From Gammaproteobacteria bacterium (GTDB taxonomy: Bacteria; Pseudomonadota; Gammaproteobacteria; JAADGQ01), in the NCBI GenBank assembly GCA_015490755.1, contig WFXF01000077.1, positions 1 through 64,000 on the forward strand: a stretch of 64,000 nt of DNA, read 5' to 3'. Shown piece after piece: positions 34,327-42,645 of this stretch; the first letter of the stretch is position 1, and each line of letters begins with the position of its first letter. The notes below the pieces were generated by a model that was given only the letters and a program-made list of their open reading frames with translations, was not told the origin of the DNA and did not search any database. A program made the position numbers and the translations under genes.

Positions 34327-34872
34327 TTATTTCCAGTCTCTGACCAGCCGTCCATAAGCACGGGTGTTGAATTCAGTTTTGTGATTGATTGCGACGGTGC
34401 CGCTGTTAAATTGCACCGCCCATGCTTTGTAAGGTGAAAAAAATACAGTTGAGCTGCTCCAGAAAGAGACGCGTGATGTGTTGCTGAAGATATCCAGATT
34501 GATGGCGGGGCTCATGCAGCTGTACTCCACGATTGACTCAAGCTCCTTAATATTGGGAACTCGCCAATCATTGTAGTTGCGTGAGTCTCCTGTTTTTCCC
34601 TGGTTAAGTTGTTGTGTATATTCCAGCAGGCCTTGCCAGGTATAAACATTGGCATCATCATCACACTGCTCTGTTTTTGCATTGTAGCGTCTGCCTTCGG
34701 TACATTGTTTCCACATTAAGCCAGTTTTAGAATCGATCACAACGCCATTATTTTTGGCAAAACGGTCAGTCGGTGTTGAGGGTTTCTGGTTTTCATCACA
34801 AAGCTGGGCGAAGCTGTTGTTTGTGGTAAATAGTGTTGCAAGTAGCATAATAGATAGTGGGCGGTATTGCAT
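34327..34872 (-). CDS. Secreted DUF1566 (Lcl-like) domain protein
   Basis: A protein of 181 residues with a signal peptide (1-22, NNSFAQ). The DUF1566 domain reads DSKTGLMWKQC, TWQGLLEYTQQLN, NDWRVPNIKELESIV, FWSSSTVF and AWAVQFNSGTVAINHK, ending in RLVRDWK. DUF1566 is a C-type-lectin-like fold found in exported proteins (for example the collagen-like Lcl adhesin of Legionella). It lies 16 bases downstream of the larger DUF1566/Calx-beta gene and is probably in the same operon. Confidence 0.87.
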   Translation of the reverse strand: MQYRPLSIMLLATLFTTNNSFAQLCDENQKPSTPTDRFAKNNGVVIDSKTGLMWKQCTEGRRYNAKTEQCDDDANVYTWQGLLEYTQQLNQGKTGDSRNYNDWRVPNIKELESIVEYSCMSPAINLDIFSNTSRVSFWSSSTVFFSPYKAWAVQFNSGTVAINHKTEFNTRAYGRLVRDWK

Positions 34873-34888
34873 CTTGTTAAACCTGAGA

Positions 34889-36925
34889 TTATTTAGACGA
34901 ATATACTAAACGTATAAACTGTTCTGTATCTTTTTTAACTGCTTTAGTGTCACCTCTCATAAAATCGACAATCCAGGCGCTATCTGATGTGGCTATGATA
35001 CGTTGCCTTGTAAGAAATTCCCTGATAACGGCTTTTGCACTGTCTTCGTTTTCTATCGTAAATTGAAGGCCTTCTTCAGTCGTTATTGTTGTATTGTTAT
35101 TTACAGGGGTAGCATCAACCAGTTTGGTGACATAAAGATTTAAAGCTTCTTCTTTTATTGTTTCAATAAATTCATTTTCGGCAGGGCTGTTGTCTCTATA
35201 TTGGGACTCTATGATGATTTCATCTTTAATCAGATTTCTGATTTTTGTTTTATCCTGCTTTAAGGCGACAACTGTTTTGGCGAGCGCTTTATGTTCTTCT
35301 TCACTACCCTGGATTCTGACATCATATGCAATGACCTTCTTGGATATAGATGCACTTTGTGTCCAATAATTTAGTGGCGGCTCTCGGCGACCAACGACTG
35401 GGTATGGAAAATAATTACGATCAATTGCGGGGTGGCTAGTGCCATAATTGACTATGGAGAGTAGTTCATTGCGTGTTGGAAGCCGCCATTGATTGATGCC
35501 ACATAAGGGCTGTGTCATTGCATTGATGGCTTCGATATAAGCATAAGTATCACAGCCGTTATAGTTGCACTCATCAAGGCTTTTTTTACCTTCATTGCCA
35601 CTTCCTGCAGAAGGAGTGTACCAGGTGTATTCTGCTTTATGGTATTGCAGGTCTGCATTGGCACTTTTATTTTCCCAGATCAGTCCTGTGACACTATCTT
35701 TTACGCAGTACCATTGTGGTGCTGTTGATGATAACGAGTTGCCTTCCATATCCAGTTTGGTGAAATTGAAACCGGCATGGCCATCACTATCATCATTTTG
35801 CGTTGCATCACGGCCATAGAGTGAGTCTTGCGCCGGAAATAGTTCCAGAGTGCTTTCAAGTGTTTCTGCTTCACACGTTGTATCATTCTCTTCGATTTGT
35901 TGCTCTGTGCATATCTTGGCAGGGTCAAGCGTATCAAAATATTGAACAATATCTTTGGTTTTGTTGGATGCGATTGTTGTGATGCCAGTATCATTGAGTG
36001 TTTTAGAGTCATCATCGGTGATAATGATGCCGGTGGCAGTTAATTGTTTGGATTTGGCAGCTATGTCGCTGTCTGAAATATTACTTAAGCTTAAAGTGAA
36101 GGTTTCGTTGACTTCGGATTTAGTGTCGCCATGAATTGGAACGGAGATTACTTTTTCCAATTCTCCCGGATAAAATGAAATTTCACCGGAAACGGGAGAG
36201 TAATCATTGTCGGCAGTTGTTGCTGTTCCATCGGTTGTTTGGTAATTAGCCGTGACACGGCTTTCGAATTTGTCATTAAGTGAGGCGGTAAATTGCAGCA
36301 TCTTTGTACCGTTGTTCCCTTCAGTGATTATTTCATTGCGGGTTTTGATCGCATAGCCATCATCATTGATGATGGTCGCGCGAGCTCTCATCTGGCTGCC
36401 TGCTTGCCCCTTGCTGGATGCTGCGATGGTTAACTGTACGTCAAAATATTCGTTGGCTTCGGCTTCATCGTCGCCATAAATAATAATTTTTAGTGGTTTG
36501 CTGGTTTTTCCTTCTTGAAAGACTGTGTTACCCGTTTGCGGGTCAACAACATCTCTACCTGGAAAGAAAAAAATCTGCCCTTTACGAGGTTGGTAGTCAC
36601 CTTCTCCGGCTGTTGCTGTGCCATCAATGGTACTGTAATCAACGACTAAAGACTCTGTTCTTCTGCGAACGGGAAAGTCAATTGTTACAGTAAATTCTGC
36701 AATAAATTTGGTGGGTTCATCAGGTTCGGAGCCATCTTCATTCAGTTCGATATTGCCTTCGGTAACAGTGATGTCAGTGATATTTACTGTAGGAGGAATC
36801 AGGTTTTCTGCGTTAGGATCGTAATCAATATCAATCTCTTCAATGCATGAAGTTAGTGAAAGAGCGATTATGATAATGCCCATAATTAATGGGATTTTCT
36901 TAAATAGAGGAAGTACAGCAGACAT
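34889..36925 (-). CDS. Lipoprotein with Calx-beta repeats and split DUF1566 domain
   Basis: A protein of 678 residues with a lipoprotein signal (IIIIALSLTSC). Two Calx-beta domains follow (about 50-190 and 190-305), each with the VDYSTIDGTATAGEGDYQ or NYQTTDGTATTADNDYSPVSG signature. A DUF1566 domain begins at about 405 (CVKDSVTGLIWENK, INQWRLPTRNELLSIVNYG, NYWTQS). It is interrupted after AYDVRIQG by about 125 residues of charged helical sequence before resuming at SAWIVDFMRGDTKAVKK near the C-terminus. The insertion is unusual for the family. Probably a surface-exposed, calcium-binding adhesive lipoprotein. Confidence 0.82.
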   Translation of the reverse strand: MSAVLPLFKKIPLIMGIIIIALSLTSCIEEIDIDYDPNAENLIPPTVNITDITVTEGNIELNEDGSEPDEPTKFIAEFTVTIDFPVRRRTESLVVDYSTIDGTATAGEGDYQPRKGQIFFFPGRDVVDPQTGNTVFQEGKTSKPLKIIIYGDDEAEANEYFDVQLTIAASSKGQAGSQMRARATIINDDGYAIKTRNEIITEGNNGTKMLQFTASLNDKFESRVTANYQTTDGTATTADNDYSPVSGEISFYPGELEKVISVPIHGDTKSEVNETFTLSLSNISDSDIAAKSKQLTATGIIITDDDSKTLNDTGITTIASNKTKDIVQYFDTLDPAKICTEQQIEENDTTCEAETLESTLELFPAQDSLYGRDATQNDDSDGHAGFNFTKLDMEGNSLSSTAPQWYCVKDSVTGLIWENKSANADLQYHKAEYTWYTPSAGSGNEGKKSLDECNYNGCDTYAYIEAINAMTQPLCGINQWRLPTRNELLSIVNYGTSHPAIDRNYFPYPVVGRREPPLNYWTQSASISKKVIAYDVRIQGSEEEHKALAKTVVALKQDKTKIRNLIKDEIIIESQYRDNSPAENEFIETIKEEALNLYVTKLVDATPVNNNTTITTEEGLQFTIENEDSAKAVIREFLTRQRIIATSDSAWIVDFMRGDTKAVKKDTEQFIRLVYSSK

Positions 36926-37024
36926 CGGTAAAGTTATTTGTGAATTGAAATGAGTACGACAGTATATTTCACGCGAGGTTCCGGTAAAATAGTGGAAACT
37001 GGAAAACTGTGGAAATAGGAACCG

Positions 37025-37756
37025 ATGACTAAACAGAGCTTTTTATCTGATAAACCGATCGAAACGAAAGATCGTTTGATTTTTGCACTTGATTTTGAAA
37101 GTACCGGCGCAGCGAAGGCCATGGTCGAAACGCTCGATGACGCGGTCACTTTTTATAAAGTAGGTATGGAGTTGTTTATGGCAGGCGGCTACTTTGAGCT
37201 GATTGAGTGGTTGATTGCCAAGGATAAAAAAGTGTTTGTTGATCTGAAGTTTTTCGATGTACCACAGACTGTGGCTTCAGCAATAAAGCGTCTAAGTGAT
37301 AAAGGCGCAACATTTGCGACGATTCATGGTAATGATGCGATGATGAAAGCAGCAGCGGCCACCAAAGGTGACTTGAAGGTTTTGGCGGTAACGGCCTTAA
37401 CGAGCCTTGATCGTGGTGATCTGGATGATCTGGGGTTTAAGTGTGATGTTGAACCGTTGGTGTTGTCACGTGCAAAACGAGCATTGGAATCGGGCTGTGA
37501 TGGTGTAGTCTCTTCTGGATTAGAAGCGAAAGGTCTGCGTGAATCACTGGGTTCAAAATTATTGGTTATTACACCGGGGATTCGCCCTGTAGATAACGAT
37601 GATGATCAAAAACGAGTTGTTAATGTAGAAACAGCTTTTCGAAATGGTGCCGACTATATTGTAGTGGGGCGACCGATTAAATTAGCGGATGACCCCTACA
37701 AAATGGCATGTGATATCCAGGATAAAATAGAGAAGGTCTTTAACAAGTCTTTATAG
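37025..37756 (+). CDS. pyrF: Orotidine 5'-phosphate decarboxylase
   Basis: A protein of 243 residues that makes UMP from OMP. It contains LIFALDF, the catalytic Lys/Asp block VFVDLKFFDVPQTV, ATIHGNDAMMKAA, VVSSGLEAK, LLVITPGIRP and YIVVGRPI, all typical of PyrF. It is divergent from the Calx-beta lipoprotein gene and is followed 27 bases later by the biotin carboxylase gene. Confidence 0.95.
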   Translation: MTKQSFLSDKPIETKDRLIFALDFESTGAAKAMVETLDDAVTFYKVGMELFMAGGYFELIEWLIAKDKKVFVDLKFFDVPQTVASAIKRLSDKGATFATIHGNDAMMKAAAATKGDLKVLAVTALTSLDRGDLDDLGFKCDVEPLVLSRAKRALESGCDGVVSSGLEAKGLRESLGSKLLVITPGIRPVDNDDDQKRVVNVETAFRNGADYIVVGRPIKLADDPYKMACDIQDKIEKVFNKSL

Positions 37757-37783
37757 AATCTATGTGACTCAAGGAGCCGGGCG

Positions 37784-39202
37784 GTGATAAAAAAGATACT
37801 CATTGCAAATCGTGGAGAGATTGCCGTACGAATTGTACGAGCCTGTGCTGAGATGGGTATAAAATCAGTTGCGGTATATACCGATGCAGACCGCTATGCA
37901 CTGCATGTCAAAAAAGCCGATGAAGCTTACAACCTGGGGCCTGAAACGGTTACGGGTTATTTAAGTGTACATCGACTGATAAATCTGGCGGCAGCCACAG
38001 GGTGTGATGCCATTCATCCGGGGTATGGGTTTCTTTCGGAAAATCCTGACTTGGCGGCGGGTTGTGAAAAACGTGGAATTCAATTTATTGGCCCGAGTGC
38101 AGCGGTTATACGTCGTATGGGGGATAAAATTGAGGCACGTAAAGCGATGATAGGTGCCAATATTCCTGTGACACCGGGTAGTGATGCCAATCTGGGAAGT
38201 CTGGATGAGGCTCTGCTTTGTGCCGAGCGAGTGGGTTATCCCATTATGCTTAAAGCGACTTCAGGTGGAGGAGGGCGTGGTATTCGTCGCTGCGAAGATG
38301 CTGATGATCTAAAAATCAGTTATGAACGTGTCATTTCAGAGGCCACCAAGGCGTTTGGCAGTGCTGAAGTTTTTCTTGAAAAATGCATTGAAAATCCCAA
38401 GCATATCGAAATGCAAATTTTGGCAGATCGTTATGGTCATGTCATTCACCTCTTTGAGCGCGACTGCTCGATACAACGCCGCCACCAAAAACTTATTGAA
38501 ATTGCACCGTCGCCACAATTAAATGATGAGCAACGAGAACATATTGCTGATCTGGCTGTGCGTGCAGCAGAAGTAGTGGGCTACGAAAATGCTGGAACGG
38601 TGGAATTTTTACTCGATGATGAAGAGAATTTCTACTTCATGGAGATGAATACCCGCCTGCAAGTTGAGCATACGATCAGTGAAGAGATTTCGGGTGTTGA
38701 TATTGTTCAAGAGCAGATCAAAATCGCATCGGGTTTGCCGCTCTCTTATCAACAGGAAAATATCCAGCGTCATGGTTTTGCCATGGAATTTCGCATTAAT
38801 GCTGAAGATCCCCAAAATGATTTTTTACCCGGTTTTGGACGTATTACACGCTACTTTTCACCGGGCGGCCCTGGCGTTCGAACCGACAGTGCTATTTATA
38901 GTGGTTATGAAATTCTTCCTTATTATGATTCGTTGTGTGTCAAATTAACGGTATGGGCTATGACGTGGGATGAGTTGCTGGCCCGTGCAGCGAGGGCGCT
39001 GCATGATATGGGAGTATATGGTATCAAAACAACCATTCCATACTATTTGGAAATTTTGAAACACCCGGATTTTCGCAAAGGTGCTTTTGATACCGGTTTT
39101 GTAGAAGTAAATACAGAGTTAGTTAACTATTCAGAACGTCGTCCACCCAGCGAATTGGCGGCAGTGATTTCTGCTGCAATTGCAGTTCACAAAGGATTAT
39201 AA
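37784..39202 (+). CDS. pycA: Pyruvate carboxylase subunit A (biotin carboxylase)
   Basis: A protein of 472 residues that carboxylates biotin using ATP and bicarbonate. It has KILIANRGEIAVRIVRAC at the N-terminus, the ATP-grasp glycine loop KATSGGGGRGIRRC, HIEMQILAD, FERDCSIQRRHQKLIE and FYFMEMNTRLQVEHTISEEI. The start is GTG at 37784 after an AAGGAG. It forms the two-subunit pyruvate carboxylase with the gene 15 bases downstream. That supplies oxaloacetate, useful for an autotroph with heavy biosynthetic demand. Acetyl-CoA carboxylase AccC is less likely given the partner. Confidence 0.9.
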   Translation: MIKKILIANRGEIAVRIVRACAEMGIKSVAVYTDADRYALHVKKADEAYNLGPETVTGYLSVHRLINLAAATGCDAIHPGYGFLSENPDLAAGCEKRGIQFIGPSAAVIRRMGDKIEARKAMIGANIPVTPGSDANLGSLDEALLCAERVGYPIMLKATSGGGGRGIRRCEDADDLKISYERVISEATKAFGSAEVFLEKCIENPKHIEMQILADRYGHVIHLFERDCSIQRRHQKLIEIAPSPQLNDEQREHIADLAVRAAEVVGYENAGTVEFLLDDEENFYFMEMNTRLQVEHTISEEISGVDIVQEQIKIASGLPLSYQQENIQRHGFAMEFRINAEDPQNDFLPGFGRITRYFSPGGPGVRTDSAIYSGYEILPYYDSLCVKLTVWAMTWDELLARAARALHDMGVYGIKTTIPYYLEILKHPDFRKGAFDTGFVEVNTELVNYSERRPPSELAAVISAAIAVHKGL

Positions 39203-39217
39203 AAACAGGAAGCGACT

Positions 39218-41032
39218 ATGGCACAAGTTCAGATTACCGATACGACACTGCGTGATGCTCATCAATCGCTATTGGCTACCCGCTTTCGCCTTAAAGATAT
39301 GCTTCCTGTTTGTGAAAAAATGGATCAGGTCGGGTTTTGGTCACTGGAAGTCTGGGGAGGAGCAAACTTTGACTCTTGTATTCGGTTTCTTAAAGAAGAC
39401 CCTTGGGAACGATTATGTCAATTCAGAAGAGCATTACCGAATACTCGTCTGCAGATGTTACTGCGAGGGCAAAATTTATTAGGCTATCGTCACTACTCTG
39501 ATGATGTTGTCCGCGCTTTTGTTCAAAAGTCAGCAGATCACGGCATGGATGTTTTTCGTGTATTTGATGCGTTAAATGATTTGCGCAACGTGCGTGTTTC
39601 GATTGAATCAGTTAAAGCTGCGGGCAAACATGCACAAGGTACAATCTGTTATACAACCAGCCCGGTACATAATGTATCAGTGTTTGTTGCAATGGCTTGT
39701 GAATTAGAGGCAATGGGCTGCGACAGTATTGCAATTAAGGATATGGCGGGTTTGCTGACTCCAGGTGTGACGGCAGAGCTTGTTTCGGCATTGACCCATG
39801 CGGTGAATATTCCACTGCACCTGCATAGTCATGCGACTTCAGGATTGGCTGAAATGTGTCAGCTTAAAGCGGTTGAGAATGGTTGTTTCCATATTGATAC
39901 AGCAACTTCTACCCTTTCCGGAGGAACCAGTCACCCTGCTACTGAAAGTATGGTCGCAGCATTTAAAGATAGTGAATATGATACGGGGTTGAACCTTGAG
40001 CTGTTACAAGAGATTGGTGCCTACTTTTATGGTGTTCGAAAAAAATACCACCATTTCGAAAGTGAATTCACCGGCCTTGATACCCGTGTTCAAGTTAATC
40101 AGATTCCAGGCGGCATGATCTCCAATCTAGCTCATCAGCTACGAGATCAAAATGCATTGGGGCGTATGAATGAAGTTATGGCAGAGGTGCCTAGAGTTCG
40201 AGAGGAGTTGGGCTATCCACCCTTGGTTACACCTTTATCACAAGTTGTGGGTACACAGGCGGTATTAAATGTACTGACTGAAGAACGTTATAAAAGCGTG
40301 ACCAACGAAGTAAAAAACTATCTGCTGGGGTATTACGGGAAATCTCCCACGGATACAAATGATGTGGTACGGCAACAAGTATGTGGCGATGAAAAAGTAA
40401 TTACCTGTCGCCCGGCTGATCTGCTTGATGATGAAATGCCCAGGTTACGTAAAGAAATTGGTCATCTGGCAGAGTCAGAAGAAGATGTATTGAGTTATGC
40501 AATGTTCCCTGATATTGGACGCGAATTTCTCGAACAGCGTGCTGCCGGAATATTGGTTCCGGAGCCATTGGAGCCAGTAGATTCCGGAAAGAGTGTTTGC
40601 GGTGCACCTCCGGTTGAATTTAATGTAGCGTTACATGGTGAGAAATATCATATAAAAGTTGTGGGAAAAGGCCTTGCAAGTCAAAATGGTCGAGCTTTTT
40701 ATGTTTTGGTTGATGGTATTTCAGAAGAAATTATTGTTGAAACACTGGATGAATTAGGAGCCATTGAGGTCTCAGAATCGACCGGTACAAATGGCAGCAC
40801 CCGGCCACATGCTGATGCGCCAGGAGATGTGAGTACATCAATGCCAGGGGTGGTCGTTGAGGTTCTTGTTAGTGCAGGTGATGTTGTGAAAGAGGGGGAT
40901 TCGTTGATCGTGGTGGAAGCGATGAAGATGGAGACTGAAATTCAAGCACCTATTAATGGTAAAGTAATGGCAGTTCATGTCAAAAAGGGTGATCATGTTA
41001 ACCCTGATGAAATGTTGATTCAGATTGGTTAG
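39218..41032 (+). CDS. pycB: Pyruvate carboxylase subunit B (carboxyltransferase plus biotinyl domain)
   Basis: A protein of 604 residues. The N-terminal carboxyltransferase domain (ITDTTLRDAHQSLLATRFR, SLEVWGGANFDSCIRFL, CDSIAIKDMAGLLTP, HLHSHATSG) binds metal and pyruvate. A C-terminal biotinyl domain has the biotin attachment Lys in VVEAMKMETEI. The same architecture occurs in oxaloacetate decarboxylase alpha. No beta or gamma membrane subunits are present here and a biotin carboxylase gene is adjacent, so pyruvate carboxylation is the better assignment. Confidence 0.88.
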   Translation: MAQVQITDTTLRDAHQSLLATRFRLKDMLPVCEKMDQVGFWSLEVWGGANFDSCIRFLKEDPWERLCQFRRALPNTRLQMLLRGQNLLGYRHYSDDVVRAFVQKSADHGMDVFRVFDALNDLRNVRVSIESVKAAGKHAQGTICYTTSPVHNVSVFVAMACELEAMGCDSIAIKDMAGLLTPGVTAELVSALTHAVNIPLHLHSHATSGLAEMCQLKAVENGCFHIDTATSTLSGGTSHPATESMVAAFKDSEYDTGLNLELLQEIGAYFYGVRKKYHHFESEFTGLDTRVQVNQIPGGMISNLAHQLRDQNALGRMNEVMAEVPRVREELGYPPLVTPLSQVVGTQAVLNVLTEERYKSVTNEVKNYLLGYYGKSPTDTNDVVRQQVCGDEKVITCRPADLLDDEMPRLRKEIGHLAESEEDVLSYAMFPDIGREFLEQRAAGILVPEPLEPVDSGKSVCGAPPVEFNVALHGEKYHIKVVGKGLASQNGRAFYVLVDGISEEIIVETLDELGAIEVSESTGTNGSTRPHADAPGDVSTSMPGVVVEVLVSAGDVVKEGDSLIVVEAMKMETEIQAPINGKVMAVHVKKGDHVNPDEMLIQIG

Positions 41033-41052
41033 AGTTTTAATAGAGGTACCCA

Positions 41053-41643
41053 TTGGCAGTTTTAAAACAGCAAATCGTTTTAGCATCAAGCTCAATTTAT
41101 CGAAGAGATCTGCTTCGTAAACTGGAGATTAAATTCAGTCGCTATTCACCTGATATTGATGAAACTCCTTTGCTTGATGAGTTACCAGAGGCGATGGTAC
41201 TTCGTTTGGCAGAAAAAAAAGCTCAGGCAGTTGCTGAAAAATACTCTAATGCCTTGGTGATCGCTTCTGATCAGGCGGCAGTCGTGGATGGTCAGATTTT
41301 AGGTAAACCTGGAAATTATGAAAAGGCATTGGAGCAGTTGCTTTTAGTGTCAGGCAAGTCTGTTGTTTTTCATACATCTCTGTGTCTATTTAATAGTGCA
41401 ACGGGGCATATTCAGTCTGTTGTTGAGCCTTTTACGGTACATTTTCGCTCATTGACGACCGATCAAATCGGTAATTATCTGCGGCGAGATAAACCCTATA
41501 ACTGTGCAGGCGCATTCAAGTCTGAAGGGTTTGGTGTTGTGTTATTTGAGAAAATGGAAGGGGATGATCCTAATGCTCTTATTGGGTTACCATTGATTCG
41601 TTTGCGGCAAATGTTGGAACGTGAGGGTATTTATCTTGTTTGA
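41053..41643 (+). CDS. maf: Maf-family nucleotide pyrophosphatase
   Basis: A protein of 196 residues hydrolysing non-canonical or methylated nucleotides (YceF-type Maf acts on m7GTP). It has IVLASSSIYRRDLL at the N-terminus, DIDETPLL, VIASDQAAVVDGQILGKPGN and PYNCAGAFKSEGFGV. The start is TTG at 41053 with TAGAGG seven bases before it. It overlaps or abuts csiV. Confidence 0.9.
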   Translation: MAVLKQQIVLASSSIYRRDLLRKLEIKFSRYSPDIDETPLLDELPEAMVLRLAEKKAQAVAEKYSNALVIASDQAAVVDGQILGKPGNYEKALEQLLLVSGKSVVFHTSLCLFNSATGHIQSVVEPFTVHFRSLTTDQIGNYLRRDKPYNCAGAFKSEGFGVVLFEKMEGDDPNALIGLPLIRLRQMLEREGIYLV

Positions 41644-41656
41644 TGTTATAAAGTTT

Positions 41657-42337
41657 ATGACCCTAATACTTCGATTCAAAATTTTTCTGACACTTATTGT
41701 AGTGCTATTTAGCTCGAACGCTTTGTCAGCTTCGTCTGAATCGCCTCGTTGGTTTGATATTGAATTGATTGTTTTTGAAAACAGTGATCAGCACTGGATG
41801 GCTTCAGAGCAATGGCCTGATGATTTGGAAGCTCCACCTTTTGATAATGCACTGGATCTGGAGCAGCAAACATTGCTGGTAACAAAGAGGTTGGATGGGG
41901 TTGCAGGGCGCATTTCACGCTCTTCAAAATATAAACTGCTATTGCATACAGGGTGGAGGCAGTCAGTATTATCACGGGATAAAGCCGTGGGGGTCAGGCT
42001 GACAGCAACGGATGGAGACAATAAACTGGATGGAGTAGTAAAAATAAGTGTAGAGCGTTATCTTCATGTTAATTTTAATCTGCTCTATCAAAAATCAGAG
42101 GGGTCGGATCTGATTGACTCTCCTGTGAATATGAAGGCTTACAGCATCAAGGGAAAAAGGCGAATTCGCAGTAAAGAGTTGCACTACTTTGACCACCCGT
42201 TGGTCTCTATGCTGGTACTGGTGACACCTTATAAAGAGAAAGCTGAAAAAGTATCACAGGAAAAAACAGATTTGCCAACAAAAGTATTAACAAAGCCCGA
42301 TGCACTTTCCGATAATAGTGGCCAAATTATTCGCTAG
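41657..42337 (+). CDS. csiV: CsiV-family exported protein, 3' end set by a foldback element
   Basis: A protein of 226 residues with a signal peptide (about 1-24). WFDIELIVFENSDQ at the mature N-terminus and ELHYFDHPLVSMLVLVTPY near the C-terminus are the CsiV hallmarks. CsiV is a periplasmic protein that interacts with the Lpo/penicillin-binding machinery in some gammaproteobacteria. I start at ATG 41657, which opens directly on the signal peptide. A GTG at 41621, inside maf, is also in frame. The stop TAG (42335-42337) is the second to fourth base of foldback copy 2, so the extreme C-terminus was fixed by that insertion. Confidence 0.8.
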   Translation: MTLILRFKIFLTLIVVLFSSNALSASSESPRWFDIELIVFENSDQHWMASEQWPDDLEAPPFDNALDLEQQTLLVTKRLDGVAGRISRSSKYKLLLHTGWRQSVLSRDKAVGVRLTATDGDNKLDGVVKISVERYLHVNFNLLYQKSEGSDLIDSPVNMKAYSIKGKRRIRSKELHYFDHPLVSMLVLVTPYKEKAEKVSQEKTDLPTKVLTKPDALSDNSGQIIR

Positions 42338-42501
42338 AAGGCTGTCGGACTTAGGGAATCGTAGCGAGGCGAGTGGGAAATCAAGGGCAGTTTTTCGGTG
42401 TTTTGAGGCGAATAGTGGATCTATTTGACGAAAAAAACCGGAAAAATGGGGTGATTTCCCACCGCCATAGTAGATTCACCCTAAGTTCGACAGCCTCCTA
42501 G
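42334..42501. mobile_element. Foldback/MITE-like element, copy 2 (168 bp)
   Basis: Terminal inverted repeats of about 23 bases (left CTAGAAGGCTGTCGGACTTA, right complement CTAGGAGGCTGTCGAACTTA). The element is an imperfect hairpin throughout, with TTTTTCGGTGTTTT facing AAAAAACCGGAAAAA around the central GAGGCGAATAGTGGATCTAT loop. The left arm keeps TCGTAGCGAGG as in copy 1. The arm sequences differ from copy 1 but are complementary within the copy. It is non-coding. The left end overlaps the csiV stop codon. Confidence 0.85.
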
Positions 42502-42645
42502 GATCACTGATTTAATCTCTGTTATTATTCGTCAAATCTGATGGCTCAATTTATAAGGAGATAAGTTGAGTTAGTCAGGTTTTTTACTTTCTATACTTAA
42601 ATAAAGTAAAAAATAATTATTAAACTATCAAAAGGATTTGAAAAC

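Noticed and set aside
34327-36925. Diversity-generating retroelement target (DUF1566/C-lectin-like proteins can be variable proteins)
   Set aside because: No reverse transcriptase, template repeat or variable-repeat pair is present in the window. The two DUF1566 genes differ throughout rather than at adenine positions.
37784-41032. Oxaloacetate decarboxylase sodium pump
   Set aside because: The alpha-like subunit is present, but no membrane beta or gamma subunits are. A biotin carboxylase gene is adjacent instead, so pyruvate carboxylase is preferred.
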